Assembly (NCBI GenBank): GCA_027340195.1
Contig: DAHWNE010000281.1
Location: forward strand, 1 to 9,128
DNA: 9,128 nucleotides
Direction: 5' to 3'
Source of the DNA: Acetobacteraceae bacterium
GTDB taxonomy: Bacteria; Pseudomonadota; Alphaproteobacteria; Acetobacterales; Acetobacteraceae
Below are positions 1 to 6,454 of this stretch, piece by piece. The notes under the pieces were generated by a model that saw only the letters and a list, made by a program, of their open reading frames with translations, did no database searches and was not told where the DNA came from. Position 1 is the stretch's first letter. The number at the start of each line of letters is the position of its first letter. A program made the translations under genes and the position numbers.

Positions 1-17
1 CAATCGATCGGACGGAA

Positions 18-36
18 ATGGCCGCGCGCCGACCAT
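18..36 (-). terminator. Possible weak intrinsic terminator of the aldolase gene
   Basis: Read on the minus strand, this stretch lies about 28 bases after the aldolase stop codon. It can fold into a 7-bp RNA stem (ends AUGG/CCAU, with one U-G wobble) and a 5-base GC loop. Only a three-U run follows, part of it within the stem. The short U tract makes this a weak candidate, and it could be chance in DNA this GC-rich. Nothing else is recognisable in the first 63 bases. Confidence 0.3.
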
Positions 37-63
37 GACGGCCGGCTGTCCGCCCCGCGCCCG

Positions 64-924
64 CTACCGCCCGCTCGCCGCCCGCCCGCGCTCCAGCGCC
101 GCGTAGGACGGCACCGGGGCGGCCATCAGCCAGCGGAACCCCTGCGCCAGCACCGCATCGACGTTCTTCGTATCGACATGCGGATGCCCGCAGGGCACGC
201 CGGCATCCTTGCAGATGGCAACCACCTCGGCGATGGCCGAGGCGACCGTGGGGTGGTCATACTGGCGCGGATGGCCGAGGTCCTGCGACAAATCGCCCTC
301 CCCCACCAGCACCACGCCGATGCCGGGGACCTCCTTGAGCATCCGCGGCAGGTTGGCGATGGCGCGCTTCTCCTCGCACATGATGGCGACCAGGATCTCC
401 CCGTCCGGGGCCAGCGGCCAGACATCGGCGCGCTTGTAATAGTCCTGCGTGGAAATGCCCCAGTAGCGGGCCGCGGCGGTGGGCGCGTCGCCGCGCTGGC
501 CGGCGGGGTGGAAGCGTGGGGCACCCTCGGGCCGCGGGTAGCGGCAGGCGGCGACCGCGTTGCGCGCGTCCTCGACCGTCGAGACATGCGGCCAGACCAC
601 GCCATAGACGCCGATATCCAGCACCTGCTTGGCGATCCACTGGCTGTTCTCGCCGCCGTTGGGCGGGATGCGGACCATCGGCGTGACCGCCGGCGCGACG
701 CTGCCGGCGGCGGCGATCTGGCCGCGGTTGAGCATGTATTGCAGGCAATGGCGCAGCGCGGTGATGTCGTACGGATTGTGTTCCATCTCGAACACCACCG
801 CGTCATAGGCGGTGGTGGCCAGCGAGACCGCGGTGCCGATCTCGGGCGGCGCGAAGGTGGTGAAGGCGGGCTTGCCGGATTCCAGGGCGCGGATGGCGCC
901 GTTGAGGCGCGGCAGATCGGGCAT
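64..924 (-). CDS. HpcH/HpaI aldolase/citrate lyase family protein
   Basis: The 286-residue product looks like a class II, metal-dependent pyruvate aldolase of the HpaI type: a cytosolic TIM barrel that cleaves 2-keto-4-hydroxy acids to pyruvate plus an aldehyde. By alignment from memory with E. coli HpaI, His49 (motif EMEHNP), Arg85 (VRIP) and Asp103 match the catalytic His45, Arg70 and Asp84. Glu184 (CEEKRA) and Asp211 (GEGDLS) match the metal ligands. Two deviations stand out. The GPADLS loop reads GEGDLS, and the segment after the RYP motif (residues 129-180) is about 20 residues longer than in HpaI, so the natural aldehyde partner is probably different. The ATG at 924 is preceded by CGGAG about 9 bases upstream. 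The gene follows the decarboxylase-like gene by 15 bases on the same strand, so the two are probably co-transcribed. Family is confident; substrate is unknown. Confidence 0.9.
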   Translation of the reverse strand: MPDLPRLNGAIRALESGKPAFTTFAPPEIGTAVSLATTAYDAVVFEMEHNPYDITALRHCLQYMLNRGQIAAAGSVAPAVTPMVRIPPNGGENSQWIAKQVLDIGVYGVVWPHVSTVEDARNAVAACRYPRPEGAPRFHPAGQRGDAPTAAARYWGISTQDYYKRADVWPLAPDGEILVAIMCEEKRAIANLPRMLKEVPGIGVVLVGEGDLSQDLGHPRQYDHPTVASAIAEVVAICKDAGVPCGHPHVDTKNVDAVLAQGFRWLMAAPVPSYAALERGRAASGR

Positions 925-939
925 GGCGGCGGCTCCGGG

Positions 940-1815
940 TCAGAGGGGGAGGAAGATCTCGTCGGCCGCGTAGGCGCGCGGGATCAGGCGATCGGCGGCG
1001 GCGTAGCGCATCAGCGTTTCGATGGCGGCGCGGTTGGCGGCGAGACCGTAGGGCAGCGGATCGGCGCCGGCGAGCGCGGGCACCGGGGCGGGCGGCGCGG
1101 CGGCCTTGGCGGCGGCGAACAGGGTGGCGAGCTCGCCCGGCAGCCAGGGATGCTGGTCCACCAGCCGGCGTTGCAGCGCCATCGCGTGGTTGACCGGGTA
1201 GATGCCGGTGCGACGATACCAGGCGGCGGCCTCGGCGGCGGCGTCGGGGATCACGCTGCGGGTCTCCCCCGGGGCGAGACCGGTCAGGGCGATGCCGGCA
1301 TCGATCTCCCCGGCCCGCAACATGGCGGCGAGGTCGGCACCGGCAGGGGCACGGGTGACGAAATCGGGGTCGGGGCAGTCGGCGACATGGGCGCCCTCGG
1401 TGGTGATCCAGCGGCTCTGCTCGGGGCGCAGGCCGTAGGTTTCGGCCAGGATGCCGCGCAGCCAGACGCCGGTGGTCTGCGAGAAGGCGCGCACGCCGAT
1501 GCGGGCGCCGGCGAGCTCGGTGGGGCGAAGCGCGCTGTCGGCGCGACAGATCAGCGCGGCGTGGTGAAAGCCGCGCATCAGCACGATCGGCAGACCGATG
1601 ATCGGCACTTGGCGGGCATGGGCCTGGGCCAGGGTGGCGACCGCCATCTCCGAGAGGTCGAAGGCAAGGTCGCGGACCATCGGGCGGAACGCGCGGGAGA
1701 TCGGGCTGACGGGGACGAACTCGAAGGCGACGCGGTCCGAGCGGACGGTGCCGTCGCGCAGCGCGCGCAGATGCGGGTAGTCGGCGAAGGCGACGCGGAG
1801 GGTGAGCAGGGACAT
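940..1815 (-). CDS. 4,5-dihydroxyphthalate decarboxylase-like / substrate-binding-fold protein
   Basis: The 291-residue product belongs to the family annotated either as 4,5-dihydroxyphthalate decarboxylase (Pht5) or as an ABC transporter substrate-binding protein. The periplasmic-binding-protein fold is shared by both. Family signatures seen are DGTV (21-24), FDLSEM (52-57), GFHH (82-85), a region resembling GxRVG...T..VWxRGIL (103-123), YGL (127-129), and near the C terminus DPLPYGL (252-258) followed by a tail ending in LIPR. There is no signal peptide or lipobox at the chosen start, which argues for a cytosolic protein and not a transporter's binding protein. I chose the ATG at 1815 because AAGG lies about 8 bases upstream and homology begins with LRVAFADYPH. 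A GTG at 1854 would add 13 residues without a ribosome site. It lies directly upstream of the aldolase gene, so a small aromatic or keto-acid catabolic unit is plausible. The substrate cannot be read from the sequence. Confidence 0.82.
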   Translation of the reverse strand: MSLLTLRVAFADYPHLRALRDGTVRSDRVAFEFVPVSPISRAFRPMVRDLAFDLSEMAVATLAQAHARQVPIIGLPIVLMRGFHHAALICRADSALRPTELAGARIGVRAFSQTTGVWLRGILAETYGLRPEQSRWITTEGAHVADCPDPDFVTRAPAGADLAAMLRAGEIDAGIALTGLAPGETRSVIPDAAAEAAAWYRRTGIYPVNHAMALQRRLVDQHPWLPGELATLFAAAKAAAPPAPVPALAGADPLPYGLAANRAAIETLMRYAAADRLIPRAYAADEIFLPL

Positions 1816-1922
1816 GGCAGCCTTGGACGGGTGGGTTGGTCGGCAGAGTGCCACGTGCCGGGGTGGAGCGGCAAACCGTGCCGGCGCCGCGGAGCCGGCG
1901 CGGAAATGTCACGCGCGGATGG

Positions 1923-1950
1923 TTGACCGGGCGCCCCTCGCTCTTCTACT
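1923..1950 (+). promoter_or_regulatory. Candidate sigma70-like promoter of the phn operon
   Basis: A TTGACC hexamer at 1923-1928 (five of six to TTGACA) is followed after 16 bases by TCTACT at 1945-1950 (four of six to TATAAT). Transcription from it would start near 1957, only a few bases before the phnG ATG, giving a leaderless or nearly leaderless message. This fits the absence of a Shine-Dalgarno sequence before phnG. The prediction comes from sequence alone, and the -10 is imperfect. Confidence 0.45.
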
Positions 1951-1963
1951 TGTCTAGACATGT
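1948..1963. promoter_or_regulatory. Palindromic operator overlapping the phnG start (PhnF/HutC-type)
   Basis: ACTTGTCTAGACATGT is a 16-base palindrome with a single mismatched pair around a perfect 10-base core, TGTCTAGACA (1951-1960). The core fits the GT-M-TA-K-AC consensus known for operators of HutC-subfamily GntR regulators, the subfamily that includes PhnF. It covers the likely transcription start and the A of the phnG ATG, so a bound dimer would block initiation. No phnF gene is in the window, so the regulator would act in trans. The assignment to PhnF is inference from the motif and its position. Confidence 0.7.
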
Positions 1964-2406
1964 CGGCACCCACCCAACGCCAAGCCTGGATCGCGGTGCT
2001 CGCCCGCGCCGACGCCGCGCGCATCGCCGCCGCCCTTCCCCCGCCCGGCAAACGTCCCCATGCCCGCCGCCTGCGCGGCCCCGAAACCGGCCTGCTCATG
2101 CTGCGCGGCCGCATGGGCGGCACCGGTGCCCCCTTCAACCTCGGGGAGACCACCGTCACCCGCTGCACCCTTCGTCTCGATGACGGGTTGGTCGGCCACG
2201 CCACCATCCTCGGCCGCGATGCCGACCACGCCGAACTCGCCGCCTTCGCCGACGCCCTGCTCCAGCACCCGGATTTCGCCGCCCCCCTCGCCGAAACCCT
2301 GATCGCCCCGCTCGCCGCCGCCCAGGCCGAGGCCCGCGCCGCCATCGCCGCCCGCGCCGCCGCCACCCGGGTCGCCTTCTTCACCCTGCAGACCATGCGC
2401 GGATGA
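1960..2406 (+). CDS. phnG: C-P lyase core subunit PhnG
   Basis: PhnG is a subunit of the carbon-phosphorus lyase core complex (PhnG2H2I2J2), which lets cells use alkylphosphonates as a phosphorus source. With PhnH, PhnI and PhnL it is needed for attaching phosphonate to the ribose of ATP with release of adenine. The 148-residue product aligns with E. coli PhnG from end to end: RQ.W near residues 7-10, ETGL (45-48), RMGGTG (54-59), a GRDADHAEL segment, the LAETLIAPL motif (near residues 111-119) and a C-terminal RVAFFT. Because homology starts within the first residues, the ATG at 1960 is the right start even though no Shine-Dalgarno precedes it and it sits inside the operator palindrome. It is the first gene of the phn operon; its stop overlaps the phnH start by 4 bases. 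Length and conserved motifs are normal. Confidence 0.97.
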   Translation: MSAPTQRQAWIAVLARADAARIAAALPPPGKRPHARRLRGPETGLLMLRGRMGGTGAPFNLGETTVTRCTLRLDDGLVGHATILGRDADHAELAAFADALLQHPDFAAPLAETLIAPLAAAQAEARAAIAARAAATRVAFFTLQTMRG

Positions 2407-2978
2407 ACGCGATCCCCGACCTGCCGGGCTTCCCCGACCCGGTGCCCGACTCCCAGGCCGCCTTCCGCGCCATCCTGTGGGCGCAGTCCCACCCCGGCGC
2501 CATTGTCACCCCCGCCCCCGCCCTGATCGTGCCCGCCCCGCTACCGGTCGCCGCCGGCGCGCTGCTGCTCACCCTGGCCGATGCCGACACCACGCTCTGG
2601 CTCGCCCCCGGCTTCGCCCCCGCCCGCGACTGGCTGCGCTTCCACACCGGCGCCCCCGAAGCCCCGCTGTCGCGCGCCGATTTCGTGCTGGCCGAGCAAC
2701 TCCCCGCGCTCGAGACGCTCGGCACCGGCAGCGACGACTCTCCTCACGACGGCGCCAGCCTGATTCTCCCCGTGGCCGCTCTGGGGGAGGGCACGCGCTG
2801 CCGTCTGTCCGGCCCCGGCATCGACGGCACCGGCGATTTCGCCGCCACCCTGCCCCCGGGATTCGCCGCGTTCTGGGCCGCCAACCACGCCCTGTTTCCG
2901 CGCGGGGTCGATGTGTTTCTTTGCGCCGGCAGCCGGCTCGCCGCCCTGCCGCGTTCGGTGACACTGGAGGTGCTGTAA
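2403..2978 (+). CDS. phnH: C-P lyase core subunit PhnH
   Basis: PhnH is a C-P lyase core subunit with a fold related to PLP-dependent transferases but without the cofactor. It contacts PhnJ in the complex and is required for forming the alpha-D-ribose-1-phosphonate-5-triphosphate intermediate. The 191-residue product matches E. coli PhnH (194 residues). Visible matches are FRAIL (21-25) and HPGAIV (30-35) near the N terminus, the LLLTLADADTTLWL segment (about 54-67), LRFHTGAP (78-85), a GASLIL segment near 117-122, the GPGI segment (136-139), PRGVD (169-173), and the C-terminal LAALPRSV before the last residues. The ATG overlaps the phnG stop in an ATGA and has no strong Shine-Dalgarno, so its translation is probably coupled to phnG. 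Confidence 0.96.
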   Translation: MNAIPDLPGFPDPVPDSQAAFRAILWAQSHPGAIVTPAPALIVPAPLPVAAGALLLTLADADTTLWLAPGFAPARDWLRFHTGAPEAPLSRADFVLAEQLPALETLGTGSDDSPHDGASLILPVAALGEGTRCRLSGPGIDGTGDFAATLPPGFAAFWAANHALFPRGVDVFLCAGSRLAALPRSVTLEVL

Positions 2979-2980
2979 TG
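2966..2980 (+). promoter_or_regulatory. Ribosome binding site and start of phnI
   Basis: GGAGG at 2966-2970 lies 7 bases before the ATG at 2978-2980, within the end of phnH. It fixes the phnI start inside the TAATG overlap and rules out a much longer reading of the same frame that opens at 2477 within phnH. Confidence 0.85.
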
Positions 2981-4054
2981 GCCTATGTCGCGGTCAAGGG
3001 GGGCGAACGCGCGATCGACGCCGCCCATGCCTGGCGGGCGGAGGCGCGGCGCGGCGATCCCGCCATCCCGGCGCTGAGCACGGGGCAGATCGCGGGCCAG
3101 CTCGGCCGGGCGGTGGAGCGGGTGATGGCGGAGGCCTCGCTGCACGATCCCGAACTCGCCGCGCTGGCGATCCGCCAGGCCGAGGGGGATTTGATCGAGG
3201 CAGCGTTCCTGCTGCGCGCCTTCCGCACCACCCTGCCCCGCTTCGGCGCCGCGCTGCCGCTGGAGACCGGACGGATGGCGGTGCGCCGGCGCATCTCCGC
3301 CATCTTCAAGGATGTGCCCGGCGGGCAGATCCTGGGCCCCACCACGGATTACACCCACCGGCTGCTGGATTTTTCCCTGCTCGACGACCCGCCCCCGCCG
3401 CCGGCGCCGCGCGCCGAAGACCCGCCCGGCCCGATGCCCCGGGTCGCCACGCTGCTGGAGGCCGAGGGGCTGCTGCGCCCCGAACCGCCGGGGGAGGCGC
3501 CCCCGTTCGATATCACCCGCGAACCGCTGGCGCACCCCGCCCCGCGCGATGCGCGCCTGCAGGGTCTCGCCCGCGGCGACGAGGGGTTCCTGCTGGGGAT
3601 GGGCTATTCCACCCAGCGCGGCTACGGCGGCAGCCACCCGTTCGCCGGCGAGATCCGCATGGGCGCGGTCACGGTGGAGATCATTCCCGACGAACTCGGC
3701 TTTCCCATCGACATCGGCGAGATCGTGCTGACCGAGTGCCAGATGGTCAACCAGTTCCACGGCAGCCGCACCGAACCCGCCAGCTTCACCGCCGGCTACG
3801 GTCTGGCGTTCGGCCAGGCCGACCGCCGCGCCATGGCGATGGCCCTGCTCGACCGCGCCATGCAGGCCGCCGAACTCGGCGAGGCGGTCACCGCCCCGGC
3901 GCAGAACCCCGAGTTCGTGTTGGCGCACGCCGACAATATCGAAGCCACCGGCTTCGTCGAACATCTGAAACTTCCCCATTACGTGGATTTCCAGTCCGAG
4001 GCCGAGGCGGTGCGCCGGCTGCGCGCCGCCGCAAGGGCGGAGGCGGCGGAATGA
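2978..4054 (+). CDS. phnI: C-P lyase core subunit PhnI
   Basis: PhnI is the nucleosidase-type subunit of C-P lyase. With PhnG, PhnH and PhnL it replaces the adenine of MgATP with phosphonate; alone, E. coli PhnI is a purine nucleosidase. The 358-residue product matches E. coli PhnI (354): it opens with YVAVKGGERAIDAAHAW and shows KDVPGGQILGPTTDYTHRLLDF (111-132; quoted in part), RGDEGFLL (199-206), YSTQRGYG (210-217), HPFAGEIR (220-227) and TAGYGLAFG (271-279). His329 and His334 in the C-terminal HLKLPHYVDF motif correspond to the E. coli zinc-binding His328/His333. A proline-rich stretch at 137-156 is a variable linker. The frame is open upstream to 2477, but homology and GGAGG at 2966 fix the ATG at 2978. 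It overlaps phnH by 1 base and phnJ by 4. Confidence 0.98.
   Translation: MAYVAVKGGERAIDAAHAWRAEARRGDPAIPALSTGQIAGQLGRAVERVMAEASLHDPELAALAIRQAEGDLIEAAFLLRAFRTTLPRFGAALPLETGRMAVRRRISAIFKDVPGGQILGPTTDYTHRLLDFSLLDDPPPPPAPRAEDPPGPMPRVATLLEAEGLLRPEPPGEAPPFDITREPLAHPAPRDARLQGLARGDEGFLLGMGYSTQRGYGGSHPFAGEIRMGAVTVEIIPDELGFPIDIGEIVLTECQMVNQFHGSRTEPASFTAGYGLAFGQADRRAMAMALLDRAMQAAELGEAVTAPAQNPEFVLAHADNIEATGFVEHLKLPHYVDFQSEAEAVRRLRAAARAEAAE
4039..4053 (+). promoter_or_regulatory. Ribosome binding site and start of phnJ
   Basis: GGAGG at 4039-4043 is 7 bases before the ATG at 4051-4053, inside the end of phnI. It selects this start over an upstream extension of the same open frame (from 3736). Homology with E. 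coli PhnJ also begins right here, at GYNFAYLDEQ. Confidence 0.85.
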
Positions 4055-4875
4055 AAGGATATAATTTCGCCTATCTCGACGAGCAGACCAAGCGCATGAT
4101 CCGCCGCGCCATCCTGAAGGCGGTGGCGATCCCGGGCCATCAGGTGCCGTTCGGCGGGCGGGAGATGCCGCTGCCCTACGGCTGGGGCACCGGCGGCATC
4201 CAGGTCACGGCGGCCATCCTCGGCCCCCGCGACGTGCTGAAAGTGATCGACCAGGGCGCGGACGACACCACCAACGCGGTCTCCATCCGCCGCTTCTTCG
4301 CCCGCGTCGCCGGTATCGCCACCACCACCCGCACCGCCGAAGCGAGCGTGATCCAGACCCGCCACCGCATCCCCGAAACCAGGCTGCGGGCGGATCAGAT
4401 CCTGGTCTATCAGGTGCCGCAGCCGGAGCCGCTCTATCGGCTGGAACCCTCGCGCGCGGCGGCGCGGCGGCTGCACGCGCTGGCCGAATATGGCGCGATG
4501 CATGTGCGCCTCTACGAGGACATCGCCCGGCTCGGCCAGGTGGCGATCAGCTACGATTATCCGGTGCTGGTGAACCGCCGCTACCTCACCTCGCCGAGCC
4601 CGATCCCCGCCTTCGACAACCCGAAGCTGCACCGCATGGCGGCGCTGCAATTGTTCGGCGCCGGGCGGGAAAAGCGCATCTACGCCATCCCGCCCTATAC
4701 CGAGGTGCGCTCGCTGGATTTCGAGGACCATCCGTTCCGTCCGCATCGCGCCGACGCCGCCTGCGCGCTGTGCGGATCGCGGGAGTCCTACCTCGACGAG
4801 GTGCTGACCGACGACCGCGGCGGGCGCATCTTCGTCTGCTCCGATACCGACTACTGCGCCGGCCGCGCCGCATGA
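4051..4875 (+). CDS. phnJ: C-P lyase radical SAM subunit PhnJ
   Basis: PhnJ is the alpha-D-ribose 1-methylphosphonate 5-phosphate C-P-lyase. It is a radical SAM enzyme that breaks the carbon-phosphorus bond, releasing the alkane (methane from methylphosphonate) and leaving a ribose 1,2-cyclic phosphate. The 274-residue product is nearly identical to E. coli PhnJ in its core: GYNFAYLDEQTKRMIRRAIL from residue 3, then PFGGREMP, YGWGTGG, DQGADDTTNAVSIR, IQTRHRIPET and LQLFGAGREKRIY. The [4Fe-4S] cysteines are Cys238, Cys241 and Cys263 (E. coli 241, 244, 266). The catalytic thiyl-radical cysteine is Cys269 (E. coli 272) and the glycyl residue is Gly29 (E. coli 32). All catalytic residues are therefore intact. 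The N terminus lacks three residues relative to E. coli. The gene overlaps phnI and phnK by 4 bases each. Confidence 0.99.
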   Translation: MKGYNFAYLDEQTKRMIRRAILKAVAIPGHQVPFGGREMPLPYGWGTGGIQVTAAILGPRDVLKVIDQGADDTTNAVSIRRFFARVAGIATTTRTAEASVIQTRHRIPETRLRADQILVYQVPQPEPLYRLEPSRAAARRLHALAEYGAMHVRLYEDIARLGQVAISYDYPVLVNRRYLTSPSPIPAFDNPKLHRMAALQLFGAGREKRIYAIPPYTEVRSLDFEDHPFRPHRADAACALCGSRESYLDEVLTDDRGGRIFVCSDTDYCAGRAA

Positions 4876-5648
4876 GCGAACCGCCGCTGTTGCAGGCCGA
4901 AGGGCTCTGCCTCGCCTACGGCGCGCAGGTCGCGCTCGATCGGGTGGGGCTCGCGCTCTGGCCGGGCGAAGTGCTGGCGGTGGTGGGGGAATCCGGCTCC
5001 GGCAAGACCTCGCTGCTCAACGTGCTGTCCGGCCGCAGCACCCCGGATGCCGGCACGGTGCTGTACCGCGACGAAACCGACGCCTCCGCCGAAGTCCACG
5101 CCATGGCCCCGCCGCGGCTGCGCCGGCTGTACCGGTCGGAATGGGGCTTCGTCCATCAGGACCCGCGCGAGAGCCTGCGCATGGACATCAGCGCCGGCGG
5201 CAATATCGGCGAGCGCCTGATGGAATCCGGGCAGCGCCACTACGGCGCGATCCGCGCCACCGCCGCGCACTGGCTGGCCGAGGTGGAGATCGACCCGGCG
5301 CGGATCGACGAACCGCCGCGGCAATTCTCTGGCGGGATGCGCCAGCGGCTGCAGATCGCGCGCGCGCTGGTGACGCATCCGCGGCTGCTGTTCATGGACG
5401 AACCCACCGGCGGGCTCGATGTCTCGGTGCAGGCGCGCATCCTCGACCTGCTGCGCCGGCTGGTGGCGCGCCACCGCATCGCCGCGGTGCTGGTGACGCA
5501 CGATCTCGGCGTGGCGCGGCTGCTGGCGCAGCGGATCGCGGTGATGCGCGCCGGACGGGTGGTGGAGACCGGCCTCACCGACCAGGTGCTGGACGACCCG
5601 CTGCACCCGTATGCGCAGCTTCTGGTGAGCGCCGTGCTGCGGGTCTGA
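4872..5648 (+). CDS. phnK: C-P lyase ABC-type ATP-binding protein PhnK
   Basis: PhnK is an ABC-type ATPase without a membrane partner. In E. coli it docks on PhnJ in the core complex and is needed for phosphonate use in vivo. The 258-residue product carries Walker A GESGSGKT (39-46), Q-loop Gln96 (HQDP), the signature FSGGMRQRLQIAR (152-164), Walker B LLFMDE (172-177) with D-loop GGLD, and H-loop His210 (THD). No transmembrane segment is present. It resembles the oligopeptide-transporter ATPase family, but position directly after phnJ, length (E. coli 252) and the HQDPRESLRMDISAGGNIGE region (95-114) identify PhnK. The ATG lies in an ATGA overlap with phnJ and has no Shine-Dalgarno, implying coupled translation. 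It is the last phn gene here; phnL does not follow, and the next gene is convergent with a 3-base gap. Confidence 0.96.
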   Translation: MSEPPLLQAEGLCLAYGAQVALDRVGLALWPGEVLAVVGESGSGKTSLLNVLSGRSTPDAGTVLYRDETDASAEVHAMAPPRLRRLYRSEWGFVHQDPRESLRMDISAGGNIGERLMESGQRHYGAIRATAAHWLAEVEIDPARIDEPPRQFSGGMRQRLQIARALVTHPRLLFMDEPTGGLDVSVQARILDLLRRLVARHRIAAVLVTHDLGVARLLAQRIAVMRAGRVVETGLTDQVLDDPLHPYAQLLVSAVLRV

Positions 5649-5651
5649 TCC

Positions 5652-6428
5652 CTATCCCAGCCGGAACGAAGGCTTGCGCTTCTCCACGAACGCCGCCATC
5701 CCCTCCTGCTGATCGGGGGTGCCGAACAACGGCAGGAACAGGGTGCGCTCGGCGCGCACGCCCTCGGCCAGCACGGTCTCGAAGGCGCGGTTGACCGCCT
5801 GCTTGGCCACCACAGTTGCCACCGGCGACATCGCGGCGATGGTGGCGGCGAGCTTGAGTGCTTCGTCCAGCAGCGTCGCCGCCGGCACCACCCGGGCCAC
5901 CAGGTTGGAACGCTCCGCCTCGGCGGCGTCCATCATCCGCCCCGTCAGCACCATCTCCATCGCCTTCGCCTTGCCCACAGCGCGGGTCAGCCGCTGCGTG
6001 CCGCCGGCGCCGGGGATGATGCCGAGCTTGATCTCCGGCTGGCCGAATTTCGCGGTATCGGCGGCCAGGATGATGTCGCACATCATCGCCAGTTCGCAGC
6101 CGCCGCCCAGCGCGAAGCCGGCCACCGCGGCGATCACCGGCTTCTTCACCCGGGTCACCGTCTCCCATTGCGCGCCGATGAAATCCTCGAGCAGGGCGGC
6201 GGGATGGGTGCGATCGCGCATCTCCTTGATGTCGGCGCCGGCGGCGAAGGCCTTGTCCGAGCCGGTCAGCACGATCGCGCCGATCCCGGGATCGGCGTCG
6301 AAGGCCAGCAGCTGCGCGCCGAGCTCGCCCATCAGCTGGTCGCACAGCGCGTTCATCGCCGCCGGGCGGTTGAGACGGATCAGGCCGACCCGGTCATGGG
6401 TCTCGACCAGGATGGTTTCATAGCTCAT
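5652..6428 (-). CDS. Enoyl-CoA hydratase (crotonase family)
   Basis: This cytosolic hydratase adds water to short-chain trans-2-enoyl-CoA in beta-oxidation. The 258-residue product closely resembles mitochondrial ECHS1. Catalytic glutamates Glu112 (in [11 protein letters not shown]) and Glu132 (in FGQPEIKLG) match Glu144 and Glu164 of the rat enzyme. The oxyanion-hole segment AAGADIKEM (62-70) and Gly109 are present, as are [10 protein letters not shown] (138-147), the [12 protein letters not shown] helix and the C-terminal [10 protein letters not shown]. The intact pair of glutamates supports true hydratase activity and not another crotonase function. The ATG at 6428 has AAAGG about 8 bases upstream. 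It sits 26 bases downstream of the transferase-like gene on the same strand, so it is probably co-transcribed, though no functional link is apparent. Its stop is 3 bases from the phnK stop. Confidence 0.95.
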   Translation of the reverse strand: MSYETILVETHDRVGLIRLNRPAAMNALCDQLMGELGAQLLAFDADPGIGAIVLTGSDKAFAAGADIKEMRDRTHPAALLEDFIGAQWETVTRVKKPVIAAVAGFALGGGCELAMMCDIILAADTAKFGQPEIKLGIIPGAGGTQRLTRAVGKAKAMEMVLTGRMMDAAEAERSNLVARVVPAATLLDEALKLAATIAAMSPVATVVAKQAVNRAFETVLAEGVRAERTLFLPLFGTPDQQEGMAAFVEKRKPSFRLG

Positions 6429-6454
6429 GGGGTTTGCCTTTCGAGGGGCCAGGG

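Noticed and set aside
1852..1857. A CACGTG palindrome in the divergent region.
   Set aside because: Symmetry does not extend beyond 6 bases and no second copy was seen; it overlaps the rejected GTG start of the decarboxylase-like gene.
1880..1899. Inverted GCCGGC repeats (1880-1885 and 1894-1899) in the divergent intergenic region.
   Set aside because: GCCGGC is self-complementary and very common in DNA this GC-rich; a 6-bp stem with an 8-base loop and no U tract is not convincing as a regulator or terminator.
178..1926. A 582-residue open frame on the plus strand, antisense to the aldolase and decarboxylase-like genes.
   Set aside because: The translation is low-complexity (Gly, Ala, Arg, Asp repeats without domains), as expected opposite GC3-rich codons. 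The minus-strand genes have clear families, starts and ribosome sites.
2477..2977. A possible 167-residue N-terminal extension of phnI within phnH.
   Set aside because: The extension is an Arg/Pro/Ala-rich out-of-frame reading of phnH. PhnI homology starts at the ATG at 2978, which has GGAGG 7 bases upstream.
2744..3979. A 411-residue minus-strand frame opposite phnI.
   Set aside because: It lies fully antisense to a highly conserved phnI and has no recognisable motif; a GC-rich shadow.
3736..4050. A possible N-terminal extension of phnJ within phnI.
   Set aside because: It is an out-of-frame reading of conserved phnI. PhnJ homology starts at 4051 with its own GGAGG.
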